A stretch of 64,000 nucleotides of DNA from JAHRVQ01 sp963976815. Lineage in GTDB: Bacteria; Pseudomonadota; Gammaproteobacteria; Pseudomonadales; Azotimanducaceae. The translations under genes and the position numbers were made by a program. The notes beneath the pieces were generated by a model, which was given only the letters and a program-made list of their open reading frames with translations, searched no databases and was not told where the DNA came from. This document shows, in pieces, positions 34,605 through 43,823 of the stretch. The stretch spans positions 1-64,000 of the forward strand of contig CAXBLU010000004.1 of assembly GCA_963976815.1 (NCBI GenBank), in the 5' to 3' direction. Position 1 is the stretch's first letter. The number at the start of each line of letters is the position of its first letter.

Positions 34605-36316
34605 CTCTGCTTCCAGCGGCGGTTAATTGCAGCAATAATAGATTTAAACGCCGCGGTTGTTGTGTTTTGGCTAATCCCAACCCCATAGAATTTATTCTTG
34701 GCATCGTCGGAGATCGACAAAATACAAATAGCCTGGGCCTTGCTACCTTCGTTCAAGGAATATTCCTGGTAGTCCATGACGTTGAGTGGCTCATTTAGGG
34801 TTTCAACCATCGCCGATACAAAAGCATCAATCGGACCGGAACCAGTACCCTCAATTTCGACGTTGTTGTCACCGACACGAATGGTGGCATTGCAGCGTTC
34901 CTGGCCGCCATCAACAGAGCGGACCTTGTACTCAACGAGCTCATACTCACCCTTCACCTCGATAAACTCGTTAACAAAGGTATCCCAGATCAGATCAGGC
35001 TTAAGTTCACCGCCGGAGGCTTCAGACATTTTCTGCACGATGGGACTAAATTCGAGCAATAACGGCCGAGGTAACGATACGCCAAAGTAATTTTCTAGAA
35101 TAAAGGCAACGCCGCCTTTACCGGACTGACTGTTGACTCTAACCGTCTCACGGTACGACCCACCCACATCCGCGGGGTCAATCGGCAAGTAAGGCACTTC
35201 CCAGGCTCCGGCTGAGCCACTTTCGACAAACTCCATACCCTTGCGGATCGCATCCTGATGGGAACCACTAAATGCCGTAAACACCAGCTCTCCAGCATAG
35301 GGCTGCCGGACGTGAATCGGGATCTTTGTGCACTCTTCAGAAACAGCAACAATGCGCGGCATATTCGATAAGTACAGTTTTGGATCGATGCCCTGGGAGA
35401 ACATGTTCATCGCCATGGTAATCACATCACAGTTTCCGGTCCGTTCACCGTTACCAAATAGTGTGCCTTCAATCCGATCAGCACCGGCCATTAAACCGAG
35501 CTCTGATGCAGCGATTCCTGTACCTCGATCATTGTGGGTGTGTAGGCTAATCACCGCTTGATCCCGGTGTTTCAGGTTGCGGCAAAACCATTCCAATTGA
35601 TCGGCATAAATATTTGGCGTCGCCATTTCTACAGTCGCCGGCAAGTTGAGAATAACTTTGTTCTCATCCGTCGGCCCCCAGACATCCATCACGGCATCAC
35701 AGATCTCAACGGCAAAATCCATTTCCGTTGCTGTGTAGCTTTCTGGAGAATATTCCAACACGACGTTGGTGCCTGCGGCTTTCAATTTGTCCGTGTGGAA
35801 TTTGACCCGCTCAGTCGCATCGGTCGCGAGTTTAATCACTTCCTCACGACTCATTTTAAACACGACTTTTCTCTGTAGGGTCGAGGTTGAATTGTAGAGA
35901 TGGAATACCACGTTCTTCGCCCCGGCCAATGCTTCACAGGACTTGATAATCAGTTCTTCTCGAGCCTGACACAGAATCTGAATCGTCACATCATCGGGAA
36001 TTTGATCTTCTTCAATAATCTTTCGAACAAAATCATAATCCGTCTGGGACGCCGCGGGGAAGCCAACTTCAATTTCTTTAAAACCCACTTCTAACAGCAG
36101 GTCCCACATTTTTTGCTTTTCCGCAGGGGTCATCGGTTCGATCAGAGCCTGATTACCATCTCGAAGATCAACACTGCACCATCGGGGCGCCTCAGTGATC
36201 TCCTGATCGGGCCAGGTGCGATCCGGCAATGGGATACGCTTAAAGGGTTTGTACTTCTCGAACGGCATCGTTTTAGAAGCGTTTTGGGCGTTAGATTTTG
36301 AGTTTTCTGCTTTCAT
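34601..36316 (-). CDS. leuA: 2-isopropylmalate synthase LeuA
   Basis: LeuA condenses acetyl-CoA with 2-ketoisovalerate, the committed step of leucine synthesis. The 571-residue protein is of the longer type: it opens with MPFEKYKPFKRIPLPDRTWP, has the DLRDGNQALIEPM metal/substrate motif, a HTHNDRGTGIAASEL metal-binding motif, and a C-terminal regulatory domain that binds leucine. The ATG at 36316 and an in-frame ATG at 36268 are both possible starts, and neither has a clear Shine-Dalgarno. A Leu-rich leader peptide and a good promoter lie upstream. Confidence 0.94.
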   Translation of the reverse strand: MKAENSKSNAQNASKTMPFEKYKPFKRIPLPDRTWPDQEITEAPRWCSVDLRDGNQALIEPMTPAEKQKMWDLLLEVGFKEIEVGFPAASQTDYDFVRKIIEEDQIPDDVTIQILCQAREELIIKSCEALAGAKNVVFHLYNSTSTLQRKVVFKMSREEVIKLATDATERVKFHTDKLKAAGTNVVLEYSPESYTATEMDFAVEICDAVMDVWGPTDENKVILNLPATVEMATPNIYADQLEWFCRNLKHRDQAVISLHTHNDRGTGIAASELGLMAGADRIEGTLFGNGERTGNCDVITMAMNMFSQGIDPKLYLSNMPRIVAVSEECTKIPIHVRQPYAGELVFTAFSGSHQDAIRKGMEFVESGSAGAWEVPYLPIDPADVGGSYRETVRVNSQSGKGGVAFILENYFGVSLPRPLLLEFSPIVQKMSEASGGELKPDLIWDTFVNEFIEVKGEYELVEYKVRSVDGGQERCNATIRVGDNNVEIEGTGSGPIDAFVSAMVETLNEPLNVMDYQEYSLNEGSKAQAICILSISDDAKNKFYGVGISQNTTTAAFKSIIAAINRRWKQS

Positions 36317-36394
36317 AATTCGTCTGTTTCGTTTGATGTTGTTGGATGCTCTTACGAGCGGGATACAGGACGATGTAGGAATTTAGACGGCCGC

Positions 36395-36526
36395 CTACAA
36401 CGGCAGTCTTAGTAGTAATCCAGCGAGCAGAAGAGTGGAAGAACAGCCAGCAGCCAGTGCCAGAAACGGGGTTCCGGAACCAAAAGGATTGCGTTGTTCT
36501 GAACTAAACATCATGCGTCTTAGCAT
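36395..36526 (-). CDS. Leu-rich leader peptide upstream of leuA (putative leuL-like)
   Basis: A 43-residue reading frame (a 38-residue version from ATG 36511 is equally possible) ends in STLLLAGLLLRLPL, with eight leucines in the last twelve residues. Codons include TTA and two consecutive CTA. It lies between a good promoter (36549-36577) and leuA (start 36316), the layout of an amino-acid leader peptide. Ribosome stalling on Leu codons would sense leucyl-tRNA supply. Against classic attenuation, I see no GC-rich hairpin with a U-tract in the 78 bp between its stop and leuA. Confidence 0.55.
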   Translation of the reverse strand: MLRRMMFSSEQRNPFGSGTPFLALAAGCSSTLLLAGLLLRLPL

Positions 36527-36548
36527 AGTCGTTGTGTTGTAGGCCGCA

Positions 36549-36577
36549 AATATAGCGCCTTCGCGGCCAATTGCCAA
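36549..36577 (-). promoter_or_regulatory. Promoter of the leuA leader transcript
   Basis: On the minus strand, -35 TTGGCA (36572-36577), 17-bp spacer, -10 TATATT (36549-36554). The predicted start near 36542 is upstream of the Leu-rich frame, so the leader would be part of the leuA mRNA. Confidence 0.65.
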
Positions 36578-36603
36578 GGTCTAGGGCGTCTTGAATTAGC
36601 CAA

Positions 36604-37122
36604 TCAGACGGGTTTTAGGTCCTTCTTATAACGATTGGCATTTTCCACATAGTGCAGGGCACTCATTTCAAGCCCCTTAATCTGCGCCGGCTCCAGTTGC
36701 TTTACGACCTTTCCAGGGGACCCCATCACCAGCGAACCATCGGGAATGACCTTACCTTCAGGAATCAGCGAATTAGCACCGATCAAACAATTCTTGCCAA
36801 TTTTGGCGCCGTTTAAGACCACCGCGTTAATACCGATCAGCGTGTTGTCTCCGATGTCGCAACCATGCAGCATGACCTTATGGCCTACGGTCACATTTTT
36901 GCCAACAGTCAATGGAATCCCACCGTCGGTATGTAACACCGAGCCGTCTTGAATATTAGAATTTTCGCCAATGGTGATCACATCGTTGTCGCCCCGCAGC
37001 ACCGCGTTAAACCAGATGCTGGCATTGTTCTCCAGCACGACCGAGCCAATCACAATTGCACCATCGGCAATAAAATACTCGCCTTTGAATTCCGGCGTTC
37101 GATCCCCTAAAGCATAATTCAT
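36604..37122 (-). CDS. Gamma-class carbonic anhydrase family protein (YrdA/PaaY-like)
   Basis: A 172-residue left-handed beta-helix protein made of hexapeptide repeats (e.g. ADGAIVIGSVVLENNASIW). The three zinc-binding histidines of the gamma-carbonic anhydrase family are present as H64 (VLHTDGG), H81 and H86 (VGHKVMLHG). Family members form trimers. Many YrdA-type homologues bind metal but have weak or no shown carbonic anhydrase activity, so the enzymatic role is uncertain. It lies upstream of the leuA leader on the same strand with its own spacing of about 78 bp to the leader. Confidence 0.9.
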   Translation of the reverse strand: MNYALGDRTPEFKGEYFIADGAIVIGSVVLENNASIWFNAVLRGDNDVITIGENSNIQDGSVLHTDGGIPLTVGKNVTVGHKVMLHGCDIGDNTLIGINAVVLNGAKIGKNCLIGANSLIPEGKVIPDGSLVMGSPGKVVKQLEPAQIKGLEMSALHYVENANRYKKDLKPV

Positions 37123-37194
37123 TTCACTGATCCTATTTAATCGCGTAGCTCGTTAGACGTTCATCTAATAAAAGAGGCAAAGCTTACCATTCCC

Positions 37195-38025
37195 CTATCC
37201 TCTCGTCAGGGTTTGATCTTCCCTCAGCGCATCGAGCTGTTTTTGCACACCCTTTGCCCAATGGGGGTGAGTCAGTATCCAGAACTTATTGTCTTCAATC
37301 GCTTTTGCTACCAGTTCGCCAACCTCATCCGGTTGCATACCGGCTTCTAAAGAAGCTTGAATACTGGCGGTGGTCTTATTGTCTTTGGGCGGCCGCTTCG
37401 GCTTGTCCTGATGGGATGGACGAAAGTCTACGGAGTGCTGACTAATATTTGTGTTGATTGGTCCAGGACAAAGTACCGAGGTTGTAATGGCACTCTTTTT
37501 TGATCGTAGCTCGCGCTCAAGCGCCGCCATCAATGCCACGACTCCATGTTTTGCAACACTGTAAGCGCTTAAGGTTCCCGTTGATATCAGGCCTGCCATG
37601 GAGGACGTAGAATTAATATGGCCTTCTCCAGCCTGCTCGATGAGCGGCAAGAAGGTTTTAACCCCATAGATGGGCCCCCATAGATCGACGTTAATAATCC
37701 ATTCCCAGTCATCTAACTTAAATCGACTAGCCGGAGTTGGAATACCTACCCCGGCGTTATTACACAGCACGTTCACCTGGCCAAAGCGATCCATCGCAGC
37801 GGCTGCAAGGGCTTCTACTTCATCCAGCTTTGAAACATCACAGCGCTGGCCCATTGCCTCAATACCTTTACCAGACAATTCAGCCAATATGGCGGCAAGT
37901 GCTTCATCGTCTAAATCTGCCACCACAATTTTCATGTCACGGGCGGCAAACGCTCGCACCATGCCAAGACCAATACCACTCGCACCACCTGTGACTACCG
38001 CAACCCTGCCAGAAAATTCCTGCAT
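37195..38025 (-). CDS. Short-chain dehydrogenase/reductase
   Basis: A 276-residue classical-type SDR. It has the NAD(P) motif TGGASGIGLG, the acidic VADLDDEAL after strand 2 (which favours NAD), NNAGVGI, a catalytic Ser in STSSMAG and the YSVAKHG active site. The substrate is not predictable. It is more similar to general alcohol/steroid-type SDRs than to the MerR-linked SDR at 19.7 kb. Confidence 0.9.
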   Translation of the reverse strand: MQEFSGRVAVVTGGASGIGLGMVRAFAARDMKIVVADLDDEALAAILAELSGKGIEAMGQRCDVSKLDEVEALAAAAMDRFGQVNVLCNNAGVGIPTPASRFKLDDWEWIINVDLWGPIYGVKTFLPLIEQAGEGHINSTSSMAGLISTGTLSAYSVAKHGVVALMAALERELRSKKSAITTSVLCPGPINTNISQHSVDFRPSHQDKPKRPPKDNKTTASIQASLEAGMQPDEVGELVAKAIEDNKFWILTHPHWAKGVQKQLDALREDQTLTRG

Positions 38026-38432
38026 CTAAATAACCCCCCTTAATCACATCGTTCGTATTGTTAGTTTTTTGGGCTGGTGTTAGTTTTTTGAGCTGGTGTT
38101 AATCGTTTCTAGTTGTTGTTAGATATTGTTTAGCCCTATTGTTAAAACGCCTGCTGACTCAACAAAAACTAGAATAGCGTTTTCATCGAATTAACATCTT
38201 ATATTCTTTTGTAATTAAAGCGACTGGCCTTCTGATCGTCTGAAAATAACATTTTCTTACTGCCCTACAGCGCACACAGTACCTGGCCTACAGCGATTCG
38301 ATTGAACCGATTGGGGCAGGGGTCAGGTCATGCGCAACCGACTGTCGTAAGACAAATACACATTGTGATATCGAGCGGGTATATTCAAAAAAAACAAAGC
38401 AATACCATTAGGATTACCATTTAGGACACGCC
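38026..38432. other. 407-bp gene-free gap between SDR and DUF3135 gene
   Basis: The left part (38059-38103) holds a 19-bp tandem duplication, described separately. The rest is AT-rich with two copies of CCTACAGCG near 38264 and 38287. I see no RNA gene, clear promoter pair or reading frame. AGGA 9 nt before the DUF3135 ATG is its likely ribosome binding site. Confidence 0.6.
38059..38103. repeat. 19-bp tandem duplication
   Basis: TGTTAGTTTTTTGGGCTGG (38059-38077) is followed directly by a copy differing at one base (38078-38096) and the first bases of a third copy. Confidence 0.85.
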
Positions 38433-38768
38433 ATGAACTACGTTTTCCCAGACGTTGATACGTTAATGCAAATCGCCCAAAAAGATCCGGATGCTTTAGA
38501 CCGAATCAAACAAGAAGCGGTCAGCGCACTCATTGATTCCGCAGAACCTTCCCATCAACAACGCCTGCGCGGCCTACAATGGCAGGTTGATATGGAATTG
38601 AAGAAGAGTAAAAACCCAATGGAAAGCTGCATCAAAGTATCCGAGATGATGCATGAAAAACTCTGGGAACTTCGAGCAGCATTACAAAGCGAAGAACACG
38701 GAGAGCTGGAAGGATTTTATGAATCAGAATTAGAAGACGGCGCTGAAATCCTACCCTTTCGCTCTTAG
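38433..38768 (+). CDS. DUF3135 domain protein
   Basis: A 111-residue acidic, helical cytoplasmic protein. The opening FPDVDTLMQIAQKDPDALDRI and the central RLRGLQWQVDMELKKSKNPMESCIKVSEMM (cited here by its RLRGLQWQVDMEL core) fit the DUF3135 family, whose function is unknown. It has no membrane segment. A strong terminator lies 41 bp after the stop, so it is probably a single-gene transcript. Confidence 0.85.
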   Translation: MNYVFPDVDTLMQIAQKDPDALDRIKQEAVSALIDSAEPSHQQRLRGLQWQVDMELKKSKNPMESCIKVSEMMHEKLWELRAALQSEEHGELEGFYESELEDGAEILPFRS

Positions 38769-38809
38769 CCCCACCCAAAACAATAATCTGAAATCGATTG
38801 CGTCATCAC

Positions 38810-38843
38810 GGTGAACACGGCTTAGGTGTTCACCATATTTTTT
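38810..38843 (+). terminator. Intrinsic terminator after the DUF3135 gene
   Basis: A perfect 9-bp stem GGTGAACAC / GTGTTCACC with a 7-nt loop, followed by ATATTTTTT. It separates the DUF3135 gene from the Nudix gene that starts at 38885. Confidence 0.88.
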
Positions 38844-38884
38844 GGGCGTGTTTAATAAAACAAAGACCCGATATACTCCGCACC

Positions 38885-39430
38885 ATGAACTATTGCAGCC
38901 AGTGCGGCGAATCCGTAGAAAAAATCATTCCTCAAGGTGACAACCGGCATCGGTTCGTTTGTGTAACCTGCGAACATATTCACTATCAAAACCCACGCAT
39001 CATCGCAGGCTGCCTACCGGCTTATCAGAACCAGGTGTTACTTTGTAAACGCGCCATTGAGCCACGCAGGGGATATTGGACTCTGCCCGCCGGCTTTTTA
39101 GAGAATGGTGAAACAACATCCGATGGCGCGTTAAGAGAAACCATTGAAGAAGCCAATGCCCAGGTTGAGGTACTCAATCTATATACCGTATTCAGCCTGC
39201 CCCACATTTCCCAGGTTTATATGTTCTTTCTAGCCCATCTGCCGGAACCGACATTTAGCGCAGGGATAGAGTCCCTTGAGGTGGAGTTGTTTGATGAGGC
39301 TGATATCCCCTGGGACGAACTGGCCTTCCCTGTTATTACCCAAACCCTTGAACATTATTTTTCCGATCGTAAAACCGGCGACTACCCGACCCGCTACACC
39401 AATATCGACCGTAGCCAGCTGAAACGCTAG
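38885..39430 (+). CDS. Nudix hydrolase with N-terminal zinc ribbon
   Basis: A 181-residue protein from ATG 38885; an open frame runs back to 38798 but through the terminator hairpin. The N-terminus is a zinc ribbon with C4, C7, C26 and C29. The Nudix box is GFLENGETTSDGALRETIEEAN, shown by its GE...RETIEE core; the usual Gly after EE is replaced (EEAN). Such zinc-ribbon Nudix enzymes hydrolyse NADH, FAD or other nucleotide diphosphate compounds; the substrate is not certain. Convergent with purL. Confidence 0.88.
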   Translation: MNYCSQCGESVEKIIPQGDNRHRFVCVTCEHIHYQNPRIIAGCLPAYQNQVLLCKRAIEPRRGYWTLPAGFLENGETTSDGALRETIEEANAQVEVLNLYTVFSLPHISQVYMFFLAHLPEPTFSAGIESLEVELFDEADIPWDELAFPVITQTLEHYFSDRKTGDYPTRYTNIDRSQLKR

Positions 39431-39462
39431 GGCAGCTTTTCGCTAACCCCGGCAATCGCTGT

Positions 39463-42400
39463 TTAGTTAACCCAGACCCGAGCATTTCGGAACATTCTCA
39501 TCCAGGGACTATCCTCGTGCCAGTCCGCCGGGTGCCAGGAATTCTGTACCGTTCGATAAACTCTTTCGGGGTGCGGCATCATAATCGTAAATCGACCGTC
39601 TTCGTTTGTGAGTCCAGCAATGCCCGCCGGAGAACCGTTGGGATTCGCAGGATAGCTATCCGCAATATTGAGATCATTGTTCACATAGCGAATCGCCACA
39701 CCGGCGAGTTGTGCCGCCACATCTTGCCCTAACTCAGCCCGACCTTCCCCGTGGGACACCGCAATTGGCATGTGCGAGCCCGCCATTCCCTCTAGAAAAA
39801 TTGACGGGTTCGCTTCGATTTTGACCAGCGATAATCTTGCTTCAAACTGCTCCGAACGATTGGTCACAAATCGAGGCCAGTTATCTGCACCGGGCACTAG
39901 CTCCTTCAGCCGGGCCATCATCTGACAGCCATTACACACGCCCAGGCCAAAGGTATCAGCACGGTGGAAAAACTCACTAAACGCATCCCGGACGGCGGCA
40001 TCAAACAAAATCGATTTGGCCCAGCCCTCCCCTGCACCCAGGACATCCCCATAAGAGAAGCCACCACAAGCCACAAGACCCTTAAAGGAATCTAGCTTCT
40101 GACTACCCGCCAACAACTCGGACATATGCACATCAACAGCCTCAAATCCTGCTCGATGAAACACCGCAGCCATTTCCACCTGGCTGTTTACTCCCTGCTC
40201 ACGAAGAATTGCAACTCTGGGTTTGGCATCAAGATTAAGATAGGGCGCTGCCACATCTTCATCAGGATTAAACTTCAAACTTGCAGAGAGTCCTGCGTCG
40301 TCCCCGTCAATTCCGGCGTATTCTTCTTCTGCACAGTCTGGGTTATCCCGCAGCTTTTGCATCTGGTGACTCACATGGGCCCAACGCTTTTGTAGGGTCG
40401 CACGATCCGTTTCATAGAGGGTTTCTGTTCCTCGCTTAATCACCATTTTTTGATCAGCACGGATTTTGGCAATTGCGCTGCAGGGCAGGCCAACCGACTC
40501 AAAAGTCTCAATCACAGAGGATGTGTCATCAACATCCACCTGAATCACAGCCCCTAACTCCTCATTAAAAAGGTCCGCAAAGGCATCACCACTAGTGAGC
40601 GTAATATCCAGACCACAGCGGGAAGCAAAAGCCATTTCACTTAAGGTCGCCAGCAGACCACCATCGCTGCGATCATGGTAAGCATGAATATGCGCTCGCA
40701 TGATTGGTGCCTGCATTAACAGGAAAAAGGCCTTCAGGTGATCGGGGTCATCAACGTCGGACACCTGCTCTCCCGTGACACCGAAACATTCCGCAAGAAT
40801 ACTCCCGCCGAGTCGCTTTTCGCCAAGGTCAATCAACAACAGGACCGAATCTATATCGGTATCTAATTCTGGGGTTAGGGTTTCACGCACATCTGTGACC
40901 GGTGCAAATCCGGTGACAACCAAAGACAAGGGCGAGGTCACTGACTTGTCTGCACCGCCCTCTTGCCATTTAGTTTGCATCGACATGGAATCTTTACCCA
41001 CGGGGATACAGATCCCGAGGGCGGGGCATATTTCCATACCCACGGCTTCAACGGTTCGATACAGATTGGCATCCTCTCCTGGATGCCCGACCGCTGCCAT
41101 CCAATTCGCGCTCAACTTAATATCCTGTATACGAGAGATTTTCGCCGCTGCAATATTCGTTAAGGTTTCGCCTATTGCCATACGTCCGGAAGCAGCAGCA
41201 TTTAACAGCGCAATAGGTGTGCGTTCGCCCATTGCCATTGCCTCACCAAGATACCCTTGATAACTGTTTGCGGTCACAGCAACGTCTGACACCGGTACCT
41301 GCCAGGGACCAATCATCTGATCTCTCGCCACCATGCCGCCAACGGTTCGATCACCAATGGTGATTAAGAAACTCTTACTTGCCACGGTGGGATGGCCAAT
41401 TACACGATGTATCGCTTCTTCCAGATCTATCTCAACGGGTAACGGCGTGCCCTGTCGAACTAATGTAGTCGCGTCTTTATGCATGCGAGGCGCCTTGCCA
41501 AACAATACCGACATAGGCAGGTCAACGGGGTTTGCACCTAATAGGGTATCGTTCACGAGCAAATGTTGTTGGTCTACTGCTTCGCCAACAATGGCAAATG
41601 GACAGCGTTCCCGCTCACAAATCATCCGGAACCGCTCAACATCCTGCTGGGCAACCGCCATCACATAACGTTCCTGTGCTTCGTTGCACCAGATTTCAAG
41701 GGGCGACATGCCGGGTTCATCATTGGGCACATCACGCAGGCGGAAATCACCGCCAACGCCACCGTCTTTGACAAGTTCCGGTAACGCATTAGACAAGCCG
41801 CCCGCACCCACATCATGGATAAATTGGATGGGGTTTTTATCCCCTAGCTGCCAGCATTGATCAATGACTTCCTGGCAGCGGTGTTCGATTTCCGGGTTGC
41901 CCCGCTGAACGCTAGCAAAATCCAAATCAGCTTTACTGGCGCCTGAAGCCATGGATGATGCCGCTCCTCCGCCAAGACCAATCAGCATTGCCGGACCACC
42001 CAAAACAATTAGTGCAGCGCCGGGCTCAATTGACCGTTGCTCGATGTGCTCCGCGCGTATATTACCCATGCCACCGGCAATCATAATGGGCTTGTGATAA
42101 CCGCGCACCTCTCCATCAACGTTAGACTCAAAGGAACGAAAATAGCCTGCAATATTAGGCCGACCAAATTCGTTATTGAAGGCGGCGCCACCGATTGGGG
42201 CCTCCAACATAATGTCGAGGGCACTGACAATCCGCTCCGGCTTGCCGTAATTGAGTTCCCAGGGTTCGGCATGACCGGGAATATTAAGGCCCGATACACT
42301 AAAGCCCGTTAGACCAACCTTGGGTTTGGAACCACGACCAACAGCCCCTTCATCTCTTATCTCGCCACCGGAGCCCGTGGCTGCACCTGGAAATGGCGCA

Positions 42401-43320
42401 ATGGCAGTTGGGTGATTATGGGTCTCTACCTTCATCAGAATATGAATGTCTTCAATCGAGTAGTCGTAGATACGGGATTCCGGCGCCGGGAAAAATCGCC
42501 CTGCTTCACTACCGACAATCACCGAGGCGTTGTCTTCGTAGGCAGAAAGCACATCTTCACCATTGGTAACGCGGTAAGTATTCTGGATCATGTCCATCAG
42601 AGAATGGGGTTGATCTACTCCGTCAACGGTCCAGCTTGCCCGAAAGGTTTTGTGCCGGCAGTGCTCAGAATTCGCCTGGGCAAACATCATCAACTCAACA
42701 TCGGTTGGATCCCGGTCTAGATCGATAAATGCTTCGAGCAAATAGTCGATCTCATCCTCGGCTAACGCCAGGCCCAGCTCACCATTTGCGTGAACCAGTG
42801 CCTCTCGACCTGCCGTTAACACTGGTACGGTGTTTAGTGGTCGCGCGGGCTCTTCAATAAACAATCTTTCCGCGTCGGCATTTGAATCTAAAACCGCTTC
42901 GACCATTCGGTCGACTATTGCCCGATCAACTAGCGCCTGCTCCGCGGCAGACAGATCACCTTGAATATCGAAGTAATAGGCAATACCCCGCTCGACTCGA
43001 TGCACGCCGGTCAATCCACAAATATGGATAATGTCCGTTGCCTTGGAACTCCAAGGAGAAATAGTACCGGGTCTCGGTACCACCAACCGATAATGGGCCG
43101 CGTTTGAAGGCGTCGCCTGTTCGAGGGTTGGACCATAACTCAGTATCACCTCCAGCTTTTCCGTTTCTGCCGTGGTCAGTTCCGATTCGACGTCGACAAA
43201 ATGCAGGTAGCGGGTGACCAGCCCCTTAATTTTTGGCAGGCCAATATCCTTCAGCACCTTCTCGATCCGGAACGGCGATAGGGCTTGCGACCCTTCCAGA
43301 ATTAACGGCAACCGCGACAT
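39463..43320 (-). CDS. purL: Phosphoribosylformylglycinamidine synthase PurL
   Basis: The large single-chain FGAM synthase (1,285 residues) that converts FGAR, glutamine and ATP to FGAM in purine synthesis. Order: N-terminal PurS-like domain, linker, two AIRS-like ATP-binding halves (VETHNHPTAIAPFPGAATG; GGGAASSM; HDVGAGGLSNALPELVKDGG shown by DVGAGGLSNA), and a C-terminal class I glutamine amidotransferase with the nucleophile in GLGVCNGCQMM and PHPERV. Its length matches E. coli PurL (1,295). It is transcribed after tadA with 47 bp between them. Confidence 0.98.
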   Translation of the reverse strand: MSRLPLILEGSQALSPFRIEKVLKDIGLPKIKGLVTRYLHFVDVESELTTAETEKLEVILSYGPTLEQATPSNAAHYRLVVPRPGTISPWSSKATDIIHICGLTGVHRVERGIAYYFDIQGDLSAAEQALVDRAIVDRMVEAVLDSNADAERLFIEEPARPLNTVPVLTAGREALVHANGELGLALAEDEIDYLLEAFIDLDRDPTDVELMMFAQANSEHCRHKTFRASWTVDGVDQPHSLMDMIQNTYRVTNGEDVLSAYEDNASVIVGSEAGRFFPAPESRIYDYSIEDIHILMKVETHNHPTAIAPFPGAATGSGGEIRDEGAVGRGSKPKVGLTGFSVSGLNIPGHAEPWELNYGKPERIVSALDIMLEAPIGGAAFNNEFGRPNIAGYFRSFESNVDGEVRGYHKPIMIAGGMGNIRAEHIEQRSIEPGAALIVLGGPAMLIGLGGGAASSMASGASKADLDFASVQRGNPEIEHRCQEVIDQCWQLGDKNPIQFIHDVGAGGLSNALPELVKDGGVGGDFRLRDVPNDEPGMSPLEIWCNEAQERYVMAVAQQDVERFRMICERERCPFAIVGEAVDQQHLLVNDTLLGANPVDLPMSVLFGKAPRMHKDATTLVRQGTPLPVEIDLEEAIHRVIGHPTVASKSFLITIGDRTVGGMVARDQMIGPWQVPVSDVAVTANSYQGYLGEAMAMGERTPIALLNAAASGRMAIGETLTNIAAAKISRIQDIKLSANWMAAVGHPGEDANLYRTVEAVGMEICPALGICIPVGKDSMSMQTKWQEGGADKSVTSPLSLVVTGFAPVTDVRETLTPELDTDIDSVLLLIDLGEKRLGGSILAECFGVTGEQVSDVDDPDHLKAFFLLMQAPIMRAHIHAYHDRSDGGLLATLSEMAFASRCGLDITLTSGDAFADLFNEELGAVIQVDVDDTSSVIETFESVGLPCSAIAKIRADQKMVIKRGTETLYETDRATLQKRWAHVSHQMQKLRDNPDCAEEEYAGIDGDDAGLSASLKFNPDEDVAAPYLNLDAKPRVAILREQGVNSQVEMAAVFHRAGFEAVDVHMSELLAGSQKLDSFKGLVACGGFSYGDVLGAGEGWAKSILFDAAVRDAFSEFFHRADTFGLGVCNGCQMMARLKELVPGADNWPRFVTNRSEQFEARLSLVKIEANPSIFLEGMAGSHMPIAVSHGEGRAELGQDVAAQLAGVAIRYVNNDLNIADSYPANPNGSPAGIAGLTNEDGRFTIMMPHPERVYRTVQNSWHPADWHEDSPWMRMFRNARVWVN

Positions 43321-43341
43321 GCTGACTCCTAAGACTCTTGA

Positions 43342-43376
43342 TTAAGACTATCTGTTAAGACTATCTGTTAAGACTT
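43342..43376. repeat. 13-bp tandem repeat at the tadA/purL junction
   Basis: TTAAGACTATCTG is repeated exactly at 43342-43354 and 43355-43367, with a partial third unit (TTAAGACTT) at 43368. The tadA stop codon lies in the third unit, so the duplication lengthened the gap before purL. Confidence 0.85.
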
Positions 43377-43823
43377 TCGTTTGGCTTTGAAAAAGTCAGC
43401 CATGAGCTGACCTGCTTCTGATTCACATATTCCACCGGTGACCTGCACCTGATGATTCAACCCTGGGTTTATCAGGACCTGGGCACTGGAAACAACGGCA
43501 CCGGCCCGGGGTTCCTTTGCACCAAAGATCAAATGACTAATTCGAGCGTGGACCAGCGCCCCTGCACACATGGTACAGGGCTCAATCGTGACATATAACT
43601 CTGCCCCCGGAAGGCGATAATTCTGTTGTTTAGTTGCCGCGTCTCGCAACGCAACTATTTCTGCGTGGGCGGAAGGATCGTGACTCGATATGGTCTGATT
43701 AAACCCTTCGCCAATCACTTCACCGTCACGGACAACAACCGCACCCACCGGCACTTCGCCAATGCTCGCAGCTTTCTCCGCCAGCATCATAGCTCTGTGC
43801 ATCCAGTGGATCGCAGAACTCAT
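43368..43823 (-). CDS. tadA: tRNA-specific adenosine deaminase TadA
   Basis: TadA deaminates A34 to inosine in tRNA-Arg(ACG). The 151-residue protein has the deaminase zinc motifs: HAEIVALR (H53, catalytic E55) and PCTMCAGA (C83, C86). It overlaps the gcvR stop by 4 bp (ATGA), so the two are translationally coupled. Confidence 0.96.
   Translation of the reverse strand: MSSAIHWMHRAMMLAEKAASIGEVPVGAVVVRDGEVIGEGFNQTISSHDPSAHAEIVALRDAATKQQNYRLPGAELYVTIEPCTMCAGALVHARISHLIFGAKEPRAGAVVSSAQVLINPGLNHQVQVTGGICESEAGQLMADFFKAKRKS

Noticed and set aside
36395..36577. A 60-codon gene starting at 36577
   Set aside because: That start codon is the -35 hexamer of a good promoter. Only the shorter frame from 36526 or 36511 can be translated from the predicted transcript.
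38026..38432. Small RNA or riboswitch in the 407-bp gap
   Set aside because: Apart from a 19-bp duplication I found no stable hairpin with a T-run or known motif.
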